The notes: generated by a model from the sequence alone, not told the origin. Shown: positions 34,981 to 46,703, numbered from the stretch's first letter. The stretch: DNA of 64,000 nucleotides from Linyphia triangularis (GCA_963978545.1 OZ021729.1:81930670-81994669), one strand, 5' to 3'. Numbers and translations are program-made.

Positions 34981-34989
34981 CTACCTTGC
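34979..34989 (-). promoter_or_regulatory. Splice donor of the ems-like exon
   Basis: On the minus strand CGCAAG is followed by GTAGGA, with the cut between 34985 and 34984. The site gives a phase-1 intron, matching EMX/ems. Confidence 0.75.
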
Positions 34990-35492
34990 GGCCTATACGG
35001 CAGGATTCTAGGTTGTCTAGCCATTAACCAGGGATAGGATGCAGCATAGTCCCTATTGACCAGGTACGATGCTAGGGCCGGGTACTGTCCTCCATGGCAA
35101 TGTCCGCCAAGGGACAGTGGGGCGTAGTGGGACATCACAGACGGATGGTAGGCGGCCATCGGAGCAGACACATAATCTCCCCTGTACTCCGCCGCGGACC
35201 GAGGAGGCAACATAGTCCTTTGCTGGGGCGGATAGGACGGGTACGCCCCGTACATGTCCTCCGATCTGTAGTAGGGCGACGAGGAGTTTGCTTTTTGGTG
35301 GGCAGGCGGTGGTGTGATTGGGGTGACATCCCCATCCGAGTCTTCCTTGCTGCGAGTCGTGTCTTCGAGCCCGACTATGGATTCGATGGAGAACCCTAGC
35401 TTGGGCTTGGTGGAAGGAGTTGTTCTGTGGGGTGGAGGAAGGATGGCCGCTGGAGCCACGGGCATCATGCTGGTCCTGAGGTCACCTCTCAT
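34985..35492 (-). CDS. ems: First coding exon of an Empty spiracles/EMX-type homeobox gene (partial)
   Basis: 169 codons plus one base on the minus strand, from the first in-frame ATG (35492) to a splice donor: the exon ends CCGCAAG and the intron starts GTAGGACACC. The frame stays open upstream to 35573 but has no ATG before a TAA at 35574-35576. Residues 34-41 (FSIESIVG) form an eh1-like motif, which in this family recruits Groucho repressor. Residues 153-156 (YPWL) form the hexapeptide that contacts Extradenticle/PBX in homeodomain proteins. In EMX/ems proteins the same order is seen: eh1 near the N-terminus, then YPWL, then R-x-Q-G interrupted by a phase-1 intron; here the exon ends RPQ plus the first base of a Gly codon. 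Between the motifs lies a Pro/Ser/Tyr-rich, low-complexity linker. GC content is far above the surroundings. The homeodomain itself is outside the window. In arthropods ems patterns head segments and neuroblasts. A less likely alternative is another eh1/hexapeptide homeobox gene. Confidence 0.75.
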
Positions 35493-35535
35493 CGATCCAC
35501 TGTTCGATTCGATGGTCAAGATTGGTGTGAGGCTC

Positions 35536-35625
35536 AGCCCCGTTTCAGTTACTAGTGATAGTGGGTAGACACTTTACTTGTTAGGTTTGCCCGTTTCAGT
35601 TGCTAGTGGTGGGCCACTTCACTCG
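35536..35625. repeat. Short tandem duplication just upstream of the start codon
   Basis: CCCGTTTCAGTTACTAGTG (about 35538-35556) recurs as CCCGTTTCAGTTGCTAGTG (about 35589-35607), each followed by a similar CACTT.ACT stretch. Spacing is about 51 bp. It lies in the likely 5' UTR. Confidence 0.75.
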
Positions 35626-36144
35626 AAGGTCTTTTTTTTTTTTTTTTTTAAATCGAGCAGCCGAGTGCGGAGGATATTTTCGATTCCAAAACCGAAACAG
35701 CACTTGTTGATTTGGATAATCCGAAAGGGGTTATTTTTTCACTCAATCAGTCGTGGAACTAAAAACATCTTCGCCGAACTTTCTTAAAAAAGGAAATATT
35801 TTAACATTCACACCACGCACAAGTTTTTTTCTCTCTCTCTCCTTCGCATCCAAAAAAACAAAAATAAATTCTTTTCTGCTGTCTGTAACACTTTTTGCAA
35901 CTCAAGTAAGAGATAGCATCCCAAACAACGCTGCGGAGTTTTCGGGACGTCCCACTGCGGCTAAGTGTTTGCCAAGTGACGGGGATAAGTGGAACTAAGT
36001 TTCGATGGAGAAACTTGCTTTCCTTCGACGCAGGCGCTGTTGCCTGTTGGATTGCTATTGGCAGAGGGAGGGGAGAAAGCAGAAGCAACAAGTGTGGGGA
36101 AGGGGAATGTTACCAATTGATAGTTGTAGTGGGTGATCCGTCTG

Positions 36145-36158
36145 GCGCCATCTATTGT
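36145..36158 (-). promoter_or_regulatory. CTCF-like motif
   Basis: On the minus strand the bases are ACAATAGATGGCGC. Compared with the CTCF core CCASYAGRKGGCRS there are two mismatches, both outside the AG..GGC core. A single short motif is weak evidence. Confidence 0.3.
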
Positions 36159-36171
36159 TCAGACGGAGAAC

Positions 36172-36178
36172 TATATAA
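36172..36178. promoter_or_regulatory. TATA-like motif
   Basis: CTATATAAGG is a good TATA box read on the plus strand and a poorer one (TTATATAG) read on the minus strand. No convincing initiator is seen at the proper distance in either direction. Confidence 0.25.
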
Positions 36179-36339
36179 GGGCTGGCTTGTAAATATAATT
36201 TTTTGCATTCCATTCTGATTCAATGTTTCTAGTAAGATGTGAAACATTCTTTTTTTTTCCTGTCTTTTTTCTCTAGAAGTATTGGAACAGATGCAGTTTT
36301 GGACATTTGGCGATCAGAATAATCGACAAAATCAAAAAT

Positions 36340-36605
36340 GCAGTAACTAAAGTAAAATAAAAACATTTATAATTTTTAAATTAATTTGAATATGAGTAAT
36401 AATTAAATATGAATAATAATAATAAAATGAATAATAACTAAATATGAATAATAATAATAATAATAAAATGAATAATTAAATATGAATAATAATTAAATTA
36501 AAAAATAAATAATTAAATTAAAAAATAAATAATAATAAAATTAAGTTAAAATATAAATAAATTGTATAAATGAATAAAATAAATAAATTGAATAAAATAA
36601 AACCT
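36340..36605. repeat. Low-complexity AAT/AAAT-rich stretch
   Basis: Irregular repeats of AATAATAATAAAATG and AAATATGAATAATAATTAA units. No gene. Confidence 0.8.
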
Positions 36606-36831
36606 ATTGCCAGGATTATAGGGGAAAAAAACCCACAAATAAAATTGTACGAAACAAATGTCCTACAGTACATCTATTCTGATATACTAAAGTATTTGCT
36701 TGAAAGTAAACACGCGAAAAAATGTGAAAATATTACAAGATTCGTGTAAAAAATTCGTGTTCGCTCCTAATAATACTTCAAAAAGTTGTAGTTTTTTTTT
36801 ATTTCAAACGGTGATTTCGCTTTCACCCACG

Positions 36832-37539
36832 CAAGGGCGTACTGGCAGCGCTGATACTGGTCATAAGGTTATCCGATACAATCTCAAGGCTGATCAGTAA
36901 CTATATAAAATGAGACGGTCCGGTGAAAAATTTTTAAAATATATTTTTAGTTTTTCAAATTCTTTTTAATATAAGTAGTTGCTTTCCTTAATATTTTTTT
37001 AAAGCTCAATGCATTCAAATCCCAATCACTGCCACCAGACTATTAACTTTTATTAAACTATTACATTAGTTTGAGAAATATAGTTTGCATGCATTTAAAA
37101 ATTGTTTAAAATTTCCCATTACTTTAATTTTATAGATTATGTTTTTATTTAGAAAATAGATGCACTAAGATTTATGTATTATTCCATTAAGACTTTTTAC
37201 TTATTTTAATACTTTTAAGATAAAATATATATAGTATCAAATTGAAAATAATTATTGAATATGAATATTTAAATAATAAAACATATTTTACTTATTTTAA
37301 TACTTTTAAAGATAATATATATATATTATTAAATTGGAAATAATTATAAAAAAATATAAATATTTAAATAATAAAATTCATTAATTATTAAAATTAAAAC
37401 TATTTAATTATTAAAATTAATTATTTAATTAATTATTGGAATTATTTTATTATTAACAATAATTATGAAATCTTGATTAATGATCTAAAAATTAAATCTA
37501 AAATCACCGGTCAAAATTGTATGTCCCAGTACGCCCCTG
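36832..37539. mobile_element. hAT-type non-autonomous element
   Basis: Ends CAAGGGCGTACTGGC and CCCAGTACGCCCCTG are inverted repeats of the common hAT form CAGGGGCGTACTGG. CACCCACG (36824-36831) and CACCCACT (37542-37549) could be an 8-bp duplication, but two extra bases separate the right copy from the terminus. The interior is AT-rich and non-coding. A related end fragment is at 56205-56253. Confidence 0.65.
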
Positions 37540-37549
37540 CCCACCCACT

Positions 37550-38336
37550 ACTGACGATCTTAGAAACTTAATTTTAAATAAATTTTTTAAACTACCATTT
37601 TTTAAATTGATTTAAAATGTTGACACGTTACGAAACAATGAAACAATTTGAATAAAAAGTTCAGCTTCAAAAATACTGCAATATTGTTGTGATTATTCAT
37701 CGGAGTATGCCTTTACGTATTTAAATAAAGGACACAAAAGTTTTTTTTTTTTCTTCTTTTTTTTTTCTTTCCCCTCCGTATTATGTAGATCAAGAATTTA
37801 AGTGATTGATTACAAGTTAGTTCTCAATCCTTTGACTGCAGCATAGGCGATCCGTGAGAAGGTGAAACATGGCCTTTTAGCCTTCTAGAATTAAATGTTA
37901 CAAAATACATTTATTGTTTGTAAGAGTTCAATATTCCGCATTTTATTGTAAGATATCACGAGCAAAATATATATTCCTCTAATGTTAAAAGAGCAATTTT
38001 CTATGTATCCATTCTAACTACAAGGTGGATCATTTTGATTTTCCTCCCAGAACATTATGTTAACCATCTTTAAATATTTGAGGTTGACATTTGGATAATA
38101 TGCTGGATTGGTTATCTTTTTTTCTTTTTTTTTTTAAATACTAAAAATCTCTGAAAATCACATTTTTTTAGGTGAAATAACTTTTTGAAAAATAATAAAT
38201 TAAAATGTTGCCTAAACGTTAACCTCATATTTATCTGTCAAATAGATTGTAGAAATTTCAATGACAAGCTAGTAAGGATTTTTTTCAAAAAGGTGCACCA
38301 ATGTTTGAAAAATGACATTTTTAGAAAACTTCAACT
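37550..38336. other. No gene seen
   Basis: Non-coding, with poly-T/C tracts near 37740-37775. Confidence 0.4.
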
Positions 38337-41223
38337 CAGTGGTGGATCGGGGGTATTAAAAGTGAGGGGGCCCAAATTAACCAATTGAAAAAAACAATAA
38401 CATGCAAATATCAAAATACATGAATTTCATGTTATTTTATAAATGTGTACTTAAATATATAAGCAAACAAAACTACAAGATTATTAAACAGTTAAATTAT
38501 CTACGTATACTGATATCTGATGAAGTATTAAACTATACTAACTGATAAAGTAAATATTTCAATAAAAGGAATTATAACAAAACCAACGCGACTTTTCGCT
38601 TGAGAATGGTTGACACCAGGAATAGTAAAATGGATGCACTTGCACCTTTTGCTTTAGTAAATTAAAAGTGAAGTGAAGAGTGAAGAATTCCTTGGAAAGC
38701 TAGAGGTGTGGAACATCGCATAACTTTCAAGTACACTATAATACTGACGTGAAATTGTGTCATTTTCCGTCTTTATATTTTCATCATTCATTTAGAAAAA
38801 ATGGCCAATTTGGTGATATTTTTTGCGACGATAATTCTTATATGGGTCCTACAAAAAAAAAAAAAAAAAAAATTGCAATTTTTGACCGTATGCTGTACTT
38901 TCATTACCCTATGTAAAAAGCAAAAAGTAAAGTATAGGCTATAGGCTTCAAATTATTCAATTGAACGTTAAATTACGATATCCATGTATAAATTGTTCAG
39001 TAAGAAATCCGATACTCATTCACGGTTGAAAATTCCCGGTTGAAGTTTTTAGCCACCTTGTCCTCTTTTGTATGCGGTCGGCGATTAGGAACAGCCATGA
39101 GTATGATATTACCGGGACTTACTGTAAGATAAATTAAAAAAAAAGAAAAAAAAAAAAGACGTTTGAAGTTACCTTTTTGCCCCGCTCTCCCCATTAAATA
39201 TTACTAATTACTTCTACTCATGTAATGAAAAGCATGTTATAATTAATATTTTTATTAAATTAAGAATAGAGAATATATTAAAATGAACTCCTGTCGATCG
39301 ATTACACGAAGTGCAATAGTTAAACAGACTTGAAGATAAAACTTTTTTAATATAATAAAAGTTACGGATATTTTCAGCAGTATAAAACATTTTATGCACA
39401 ATACAGGTGGCCGGGTTAGATACCAACACTGTAGAAACGTAAAACTCTCTATTCACCAAGTCCTTGAGGATTTCCAAAGTCAAGCAATGCTTTTTAATAT
39501 TGGTTTGACATCATATAATAAATTAAAATACTAATTACAAAAAAAAAAGTGAAAGTATGAAAACCGATGTCACTCATTTACGAAAAAGAAAACCAAGAGT
39601 TAGGGTTAGAAGATATAAACTAAATACATTTAAAATCTGGATTAAAAAAATTCTGTAGAAAACACGGGGGGAAAAAAAATTTCATTAAATATTACATGAA
39701 TCGTAAAAAAAAAAAAAAAATTGTTTACAAAGACAATTTCACCTTTCGTAACTTTAGAGTAAATACTTAAATAAATAATTTTATAATATTTTTAAATAAT
39801 TGAAATAAATTATTTCAAAGACATCTGTATTGTTTCTAACATTTTAGTCAATGATATTTCATTAATCAATTCATGCAAAATTATTTTGGCTTAACAGTTT
39901 AATTAATAAAAAATCCCATTAACTTAAAATGTGCAATATTTATAAATTTGCAACTTAAGTCAAAGGTATTCTTATATATATATCAACAGTTTTAAATTAA
40001 ACTCATAAAAAAATGAAGAATTACTTGATTTGAAATGAATAATTACTTGAAAAATGCATTCATTGTATATGCATCTCAAGTTTGAGACGTCTACTCACTT
40101 TGAAATCAACCTGCAGAGCATCCGATGGGGCTCGATTCGGTGACGTTTCGCATGTTAATTGAATATATTGCCCCTGGTCAATGAGTTTGGACATAGCGAT
40201 ATTTAAAAATAAATGTTTGACAATGATTCTTGATATTTTGAAAAGAAGTTAAGCAAATATGGAACTAGCTTCAAACTTTTAATTTCTTTATTTATTACAG
40301 AATTTAATTCGAGAATTGTATCCTACCTGTGTTAATAATAAACATCGTTTCTTCAATTTTAAGAATGTACACATTTTATTAGACAATTTCAAATTGCTTG
40401 CATGATTTTGCTTTTTAAAGGGTGGAGGTTCAAGATTCTATACTAGATGTTCATTGATGATTTTTTCTGATAACAGTAACTAGATTTGCCTTATCTACAT
40501 TTTACATATTATTTTGGGGAAAATGTTTTGACGTTCATCGGATTGAGAGTTACTTTAATAATTTAATACGATGTCAAATATCAGTATGAGAGGTAAGACA
40601 AATCACTACTTCCGATCATTTGTACGACATTTAAATACTCAAACATTTTTCGGGAAAAAAGTAAACATCTAAACAAAAACAATTTGCCGAGAAAATCTTA
40701 CTCTTGCATTTTGAAAAATAAAGAGCGGAAAAAAATCTTAACATGGATACTTATTGTTGTCACTTTTTTCGCACCGTCACACTAGAGGACAAGTCACCAT
40801 CTCTGCTAAAAATGTCCATTCCTGTACAGAAAAGTCCACCCGGGAGCAGAGCGACCAGGGATGTTTTGGTAATTTGATATCCATGCTTTGGCAAAGCACA
40901 GGATGTCACGTGCAAGTCGTAACGTTATATGCCCTCACGGTTTCAAATTCAAGGTCGTCCGAAGAAGGGGTCATTTTGTCCCCAGGAAAACTAGCATCTT
41001 TTGAAGAGAAGGGTCGTTTCTTGTAGTAATGGTTGTGATTGAGTGACATTTTTTCGAGTTTGCGGCAAGAGCTCCCTGCTCACTTCACAATAGTTAATGT
41101 CTAATGACAGATTAAATAAGTTCCACAACAAAACAATGTTAACAAGCATATAAGTAAGAGAGTCCAGGTCCAAAAAAGTGAGGGAGGCCGGGCCCCCGTG
41201 GCCCCCTACACCAATTGACACTG
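38337..41223. mobile_element. Putative 2.9-kb hAT-type element, decayed
   Basis: The left end CAGTGGTGGATCGGGGG and the right end CCAATTGACACTG share the terminal CAGTG and GGGGGCC-rich subterminal sequence. The flanks CTTCAACT (38329-38336) and CTTCATCT (41224-41231) match at 7 of 8 bases. The interior has no recognisable transposase, only short frames (for example 40754-41026 on the plus strand, 39214-39483 on the minus strand). Confidence 0.5.
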
Positions 41224-41302
41224 CTTCATCTTTATGTAAAAATGTGGCATAGTAAACTTGGGGTTCTTTTTTTTTTTTTAATGAGTTTCTATCCCTATAT
41301 AG

Positions 41303-42156
41303 CAGCGTTCACCACTAACTATTAGAGACGGGCCGCATGACTTATGTTGGAACTTTCCGCGGGCCGCAGATTTATACCGAATACGCCAATAAATATATTG
41401 CTTTACTACATATGTTCAATGTTAGAAATGTGATAATTACTAAAGATTCAACAATATAAAACAATTTCGAAAACTGAAACAATATTTTAACTTTTTTATA
41501 TTAGTAAAATAACAGTCGATATTTGATTCTTGTTTCTAATAATTAAAAAAATAATTTTCTTTACATCGTAAATCGAAGTCATAAAAGAAGTTTATCTTTA
41601 GTAACAATATTACAATGTGACTACATAAACTCATAGTCCATAAAGATATTTAAACCATTCCTCCTAAATCTTTCATTTTAGTCGATGTTAATTGGGAGAC
41701 GATTATGGCCGGTCGGCTTTTCACTATCTACTTTGCGTTTAAAATTAGTCTTCGACGCCATTTTTGGCACTGGAGTCATAGAGATCGCGATACTTCTTTT
41801 CATGTCAAAATAAAAGAGGTATGCATTAAAACACCCAACTCCTGCCCATTACATTCAGAAAAGAAGAAATCGAAATGTGCCATTCACGAATCGAGGGAGT
41901 GGGGTATCATAAGTACAAAACTAAGCAATGCGAAGGGAATGCGTCATTGGTAATAATTCAAACTATTGCTTTTTTATTTTTTCTGCCAGTCTCTGAAAAA
42001 AAAAGGATTTTTCAGACTTACTGAAACGGGCCACTTAATGGAAAACGTGGTTTTTGGTAGTAAACACATACTGTTGTAGACAAATTAAAATTATTTCCGC
42101 AAAATTTTATTTTTGCTCTTCTGTACTGACGGCGGGCCGCCTAGTGGCTAACGCTG
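41303..42156. mobile_element. hAT-type non-autonomous element, 854 bp
   Basis: Ends CAGCGTTCACCACTAACTA and TAGTGGCTAACGCTG, with GGGCCGC near both ends, and a perfect 8-bp duplication CTATATAG (41295-41302 and 42157-42164). The interior is non-coding. Confidence 0.9.
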
Positions 42157-42489
42157 CTATATAGAAAGAGTGCTGGACAGAACTCTATCTTAAAAGAAGC
42201 AGAATAATTTTGAATTTGAAATAGTTGCAAAAATAACGAAACCGATGTTTGTGAATTCTTTAGCCTACTGAAAATATCTTTAGAAAAAATTATTTGTAAC
42301 ATACAGGATGTAAGTCCTTGCTGAGTAGTTGATTATCAGCATTAAAATCGCACTATATTATCCAAAGTTAAGAAAGTAGACATTTGTAACTTTATGTTAT
42401 TATTTTGGGGGCAGAGCATTTTCAACACAGAGATTACGCAACACACGGCATCCACAGAAAAAAATCTTGTCATCTAGTACTGTAATAAT

Positions 42490-42945
42490 GTAATCCAAAA
42501 AAACTAAGTTTTTAATATTAATCCTTTATATCCATTGCCAATTTTTAAATTCATCGATACAGCGTCGTTTCTGTTGCCAGCGTGTGCTTGGTTTTTGCAT
42601 CGAATTTTAAATATTAAAAACATCTATGTCATCAAAATATAAGGTAAGCTACTTTTCATTATTTATTCATTAAAAATTAATGAGAATTTAGGCACTCTCA
42701 CATCCAAATATATTTTATTTGATTAATATCTTTTATTCTGATTAAAAAAAAAAAAATAAAAAAAAAAAAAATATTTATTTATAAAAGTAATTTTGGTAAC
42801 AGGAAAAAGTATCTTCAATGATCGGTTAAATGCTATTTCAGCTCGATTAAATGACGGCAAGTTTTTTTTTTTTTTAGTATTCCGTGAAAAAGAACGTTTA
42901 CTGACAGTCCCCAAAATTTGATAGAATGTATTGTTATCGAAGTCG
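42490..42945. repeat. Family Y, left half (copy 5)
   Basis: Contains AAGTTTTTAATATTAATCCTTT, GTTGCCAGCGTGTGCTTGG, ACATCCAAATATATTTTATT and GATGACGGCAAG. It ends near the CATTGTTATCGAAGTCG segment. A-rich runs interrupt it at 42746-42770. Confidence 0.6.
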
Positions 42946-43038
42946 TTTCAAAATTGGGTGACGACAGGGGGCAAGTTCTTTGCCGGGATTTCTTTTCGTT
43001 GGGGAGAGGGGGGGGGGGGGGGTCCCGTTGGGCCCACT

Positions 43039-43222
43039 GCCGACCAAACGGTATAGTGGTTAGCGTGCTAGCTTCTAGACCGCGAGGTTGCGGGTTCCGA
43101 ACCCCGTGTTTGGCATGGGAGTATGTAAATGTATGTTGGCTTGTCTAATGACGAATGTTTCGGCGCATTATGGCCCTCGTGTTGCTGACGGCGCCAGATA
43201 ATCTGAAAACAACCAACCAACC
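43039..43222 (+). mobile_element. tRNA-derived SINE, copy F
   Basis: Full-length copy with an intact head and a three-unit AACC tail. It is preceded by a 17-base G run (about 43005-43021). No clear target duplication was found. Confidence 0.88.
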
Positions 43223-43421
43223 CAATATGAACCTTGTTATTATCTTACTTAAAATCTGTACAAGACCGTTTCAGATTTAAGATTGGACTTGGGCGGCCCC
43301 AGGAAGTGCAAAGGGGTATTGAAATGTCAAAAAATTAATGTTATTGAAATATCACGATTTGTCATTTTAATGCATCACATGACTGAGTGGCTATGCATTA
43401 GAAAGAATGGAGGCTAACAAG

Positions 43422-44047
43422 CAGGGCCTGATCATGACAAGTTGGGGCCCAAGGTCCGGATACATTCGGGGCCCCTTTTTCAATTGCGTGATTTATTGGT
43501 AATAGGCTTGATACAAAATCAAATGAATTAACATTAAATATAGATGAAGTTGAATTAATGATAATATTTTTGTAAAAGTTTTTTTTTATTACAAATAAAG
43601 AAACAAATTTCAAACAATCAAATTTATAAATCAAAAGAAGACAAACTTTTTTCTATGAATAGCATTGCATTTCACTACCACAATGTGTATGTGTGACCAC
43701 AATATCTGCAGCATTATTCACAACTTCAGAGTAGACATTTGCTGATCTCACAAAAAATTCGTCATGACATCTTCTAAATTTTTTTTTCTTCTCCATCTTT
43801 CTAAAAAGCTTGTTTTTTTACGCTTTTAAATGATAGTTTGGTTTCTTTGAATAAATACACTCTGGGATACTAAAGACGGTTTAAGAATAGAAAATGATTT
43901 TTATGTAAAAATTATTTTATACAGTTTAGAAGATATTCAGATAGCTTTGTGAAACAAAAGTTAAAGGTTTAGAGCCAATTTCGGGGCCCCCTAAAATCAT
44001 GGGCCCAAGGCCTGGGCCTTGTGGGCCTAGGCGATGATCAGGGCCTG
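43422..44047. mobile_element. hAT-type non-autonomous element, 626 bp
   Basis: Ends CAGGGCCTGATCATGAC and GATGATCAGGGCCTG are inverted. A perfect 8-bp duplication CTAACAAG lies at 43414-43421 and 44048-44055. GGGGCCCC-type subterminal motifs occur on both sides. Short frames only. Confidence 0.92.
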
Positions 44048-44155
44048 CTAACAAGATGCTATCTTTGGGCAGTTAGCTTATGAGAGATGAACACCGATCA
44101 ATATTGAGAAGTAGGACGCTAAGTAGTTAGATTTTAATGCCACAGCATAACATAT

Positions 44156-44833
44156 CGTTACGAATTTCTGTATATTTGTGAATATTTTGTAGCATTAATT
44201 ATGTAAAAGGATAAATTTATGTACATTTTGCATAAAGCAGTGCAATAGTTTGTCTTACTTTGCTTTCCTGCAATGTGACCCTTAATGATTGAAAACGAGT
44301 TTTACAGAGATAATCCTGGGAAGCGAGGTTTACAATGAGCAGGCCATTTAACATTATGGTAATGGCAATCTCGCCAAGTTGGCGACGGTTTTGGTGACTA
44401 ATTTTTGACCATTTGGCGTCATTTTTGTTCCTCATGTACATGTATAGGACTTTTCGACTACGATCTGGAAAGTTCTCCAAATATCTATCTCTAGAAGTTT
44501 CGCGAAGATTCACTAAGTATTGACTTCCTATATAAGGCCGGCCGTGAGTGGAGTTAGTTGACTGGAGTTACTGAGTTAGCTGTCTCTCAGCGAGCATTCA
44601 GAGAGTTCCGAAAGTGAACTGTATTGCATTGTCTTTTGCGGCGATTTTAGCGGTTGTGTTATCAAGTTTTTAACTGCTGTTGTGCTCTATTGTCGTGTAA
44701 AGAGCTGTATTGAGTCTATTATTACGAGAAGTTTTGGAGTTGTAAGAGAATCTGCGAAGAGTTATATTGGAATAAATTTCTGCAAGTTTTGATCTGCTTT
44801 GGCTTCAAATCTTTCGAACCCATCCACGCAACA
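44156..44833 (+). mobile_element. Solo LTR of an LTR retrotransposon
   Basis: 678 bp. It starts CGTTACGAATTT and ends CCACGCAACA, with short inverted ends (…GTTRCG/CGCAAC) and a 4-bp duplication ATAT (44152-44155 and 44834-44837). Inside are a TATA box (CTATATAAGG, 44530-44539) and a late AATAAA signal (44772-44777), the usual LTR order. No internal region follows, so it is a solo LTR. An inverted relative is at 57921-58729. Confidence 0.75.
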
Positions 44834-44981
44834 ATATAAACTTTGTAATAAAACTGTATAAGTCCGTTTTACTTTCAATATAAGTGTTAATGTTTAGAAG
44901 AATCAATATTTTGGTCTGTCTTGTGTTAGGTAAAATATTGTCTATATTGAGTGAAAAGATGCTAACCACCACTTTGTCAAA

Positions 44982-45637
44982 TAGACCGAGAGGTGAGTGT
45001 AAGTTTGGGTACCCCATCGAACATCATTCTGCATTTTTATGGAATATGGAGAAAAGTTAGTAAATTACGAATTCATTGGTCTGCAGTGGAAAAATTGGCT
45101 GAAATCGGTCAAAAATTGACTTCGAATGAGTTGAACTCAATTCGATTTCCAAATATAGCATAACTTGCCAAAATATGAACACACTTTTTCGTCTGGAAAA
45201 CCCACCACTCTTTAATTTTGCAATTAAGAAGGTTGCAGACGATTTGTCCTTCCTGGTGCCAAGATCTTTTAAAAGCAAGTCAAGCTGGCAATAACTATGA
45301 CGTCATCAGTGACGTAATATTTATTGCCAACTTGGCTCAATTTCGAAAGATGCAAGTAAGCCGTTGCCAGGTTTCTAAATCGTCTCATTAAAAATTAGAG
45401 AGCGGAGGGTTACCAAATAAAAAAAGAATGCTCATTATTAGGCAAGTTAGGGAATACTTGGCAATCGGATTTAGTTCAACACATTCAAACATGATTTTCG
45501 ACCAGTTTCGGCTATTTTTTGCCACGGCAGACCAGTGGATTCGTATATAACCTATACTAACTTTTCTCCGCAATGTAGAAAAAATTCCGAATGATGTTCG
45601 ATGGGGGTATCTAAACTTGCTGTCACACCTTGGACTA
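44982..45637. mobile_element. Family P foldback element, copy 5 (diverged)
   Basis: 656 bp, target duplication AAA (44979-44981 and 45638-45640). The ends have many changes (TAGACCGAGAGGTGAGTG). The paired central motifs survive: TGACGTCA (45298-45305, a perfect CRE) and TGACGTAA (45310-45317). Confidence 0.85.
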
Positions 45638-45640
45638 AAA

Positions 45641-46638
45641 GTTTTTAGGAGCTCAAAATGCTCATTTAACAAGCTTTTGAGTTTAGTGACCTCATCTACT
45701 GCAAATTTGTGCAGCTTTTACCAATCGATGGGAGCTTTTCGTGTTACCAAATATACCAAGGTTCCTGTTTCTAAAAACCCCAAGTCCAAAAGTGGAATTA
45801 GTACCTTTTCACTCTTAAGTCGACACTATACCATTAGATTTATAAGAAAAGTGGTACAATTCTGATCCCTCTAATAATAATTCCTTTACCATGCAATTAA
45901 CGAAACCAATGCATCTGCGGACATTCGCTTCAGAATCCCTCCGAGTAGTTAAATCACTTCCATTCATCAACAGCTAACGATTTTCTCCACAATCATGCTC
46001 GTATTTGGGACAATCCCAATACATCTGCCAATAGTCATTTTGGAAATGACGGCCAGAGGTCTTTAACCAATTAAAAAAAAAAAACCGCGATCTCTCGACC
46101 AAACAACACAGGTACCAAAATACTGTCACCCGAAAGATGTTTCTGTACGAAGGGAAACAATAAATTCCACCTGTAGCCGATTCTTTCATCGCTTCGCAAA
46201 AAAAACCACCTGCAAATGTCTTATCTTAGAAACTGTTACATGCAGAAGCGGATTCACAATTTTACTAAGAAATCACCTGTTAAGAGTTTGTGTTCCGGTC
46301 CACTTTGTCTAATTAGGATGCGAGTCTGTTATGATCAACTCAATATTGTGGTTTGGTGTACGCGAACAAAAGATATTAATCTGGAATACACTTCATTTAT
46401 TTCGAACTCCAAATAACTTCAGACAGGATTTAGTTAATACGAATATGTTTATTACAATTTAACAAACTCCAATGAATTCTGAACATAACAAAAATTGTGA
46501 AGTTCAAGGGTAACAGAAATGCTGCAATGGAAACGTTCTGCAGCATGTTTGTTGGAGTCTAAGCCCAAGCCGCAGATTTTTTTTTTACTTTCATTTACCC
46601 ATATGTATACATAGGGTATAGGAAAGTATAGAATTCGG

Positions 46639-46650
<12 letters not shown>
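45641..46650. other. No recognised gene; possible decayed coding DNA
   Basis: Composition is more even than elsewhere, and short open stretches occur on both strands (45617-45865 plus, 45974-46189 minus with several Cys, Trp and Tyr residues). I could not assign a family. Confidence 0.3.

Positions 46651-46703
<53 letters not shown>
46651..46703. repeat. (TA)n microsatellite, left of the GGGTGGATCG element
   Basis: About 26 TA dinucleotides, mirrored by a shorter (TA)n at 49252-49282. Confidence 0.97.

Larger units (their letters stand above)
1..34984 (-). other. Presumed first intron of the ems-like gene (extends beyond window)
   Basis: The exon at 34985-35492 ends at a GTAGGA donor. No homeobox exon, which is the next expected coding part, was recognised anywhere on the minus strand down to position 1. 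If the gene is intact, the whole interval is intron, of at least 35 kb and filled with transposons. The call fails if a short homeobox exon split by introns was overlooked. Confidence 0.5.
35493..36230 (-). promoter_or_regulatory. GC-rich 5' UTR and promoter region of the ems-like gene
   Basis: Sequence upstream of the exon stays GC-richer than average to about 36.18 kb, including CpGs. It has a 17-T tract (35635-35651), a CT-repeat (35830-35842), a CTCF-like site (36145-36158) and a TATA-like motif (36172-36178). Frames in it, such as one at 35801-36091, show no known features. The transcription start is not determined. Confidence 0.5.

Noticed and set aside
1..34984. Homeodomain exon of the ems-like gene in this interval
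   Set aside because: No minus-strand frame with homeodomain motifs such as WFQNRR was recognised. I could not run a profile search, so a short split exon might be missed.
35801..36091. 96-codon minus-strand ORF upstream of the ems-like exon
   Set aside because: It lies in the GC-rich leader/promoter region, has no recognised features and is out of context; at most an upstream ORF.
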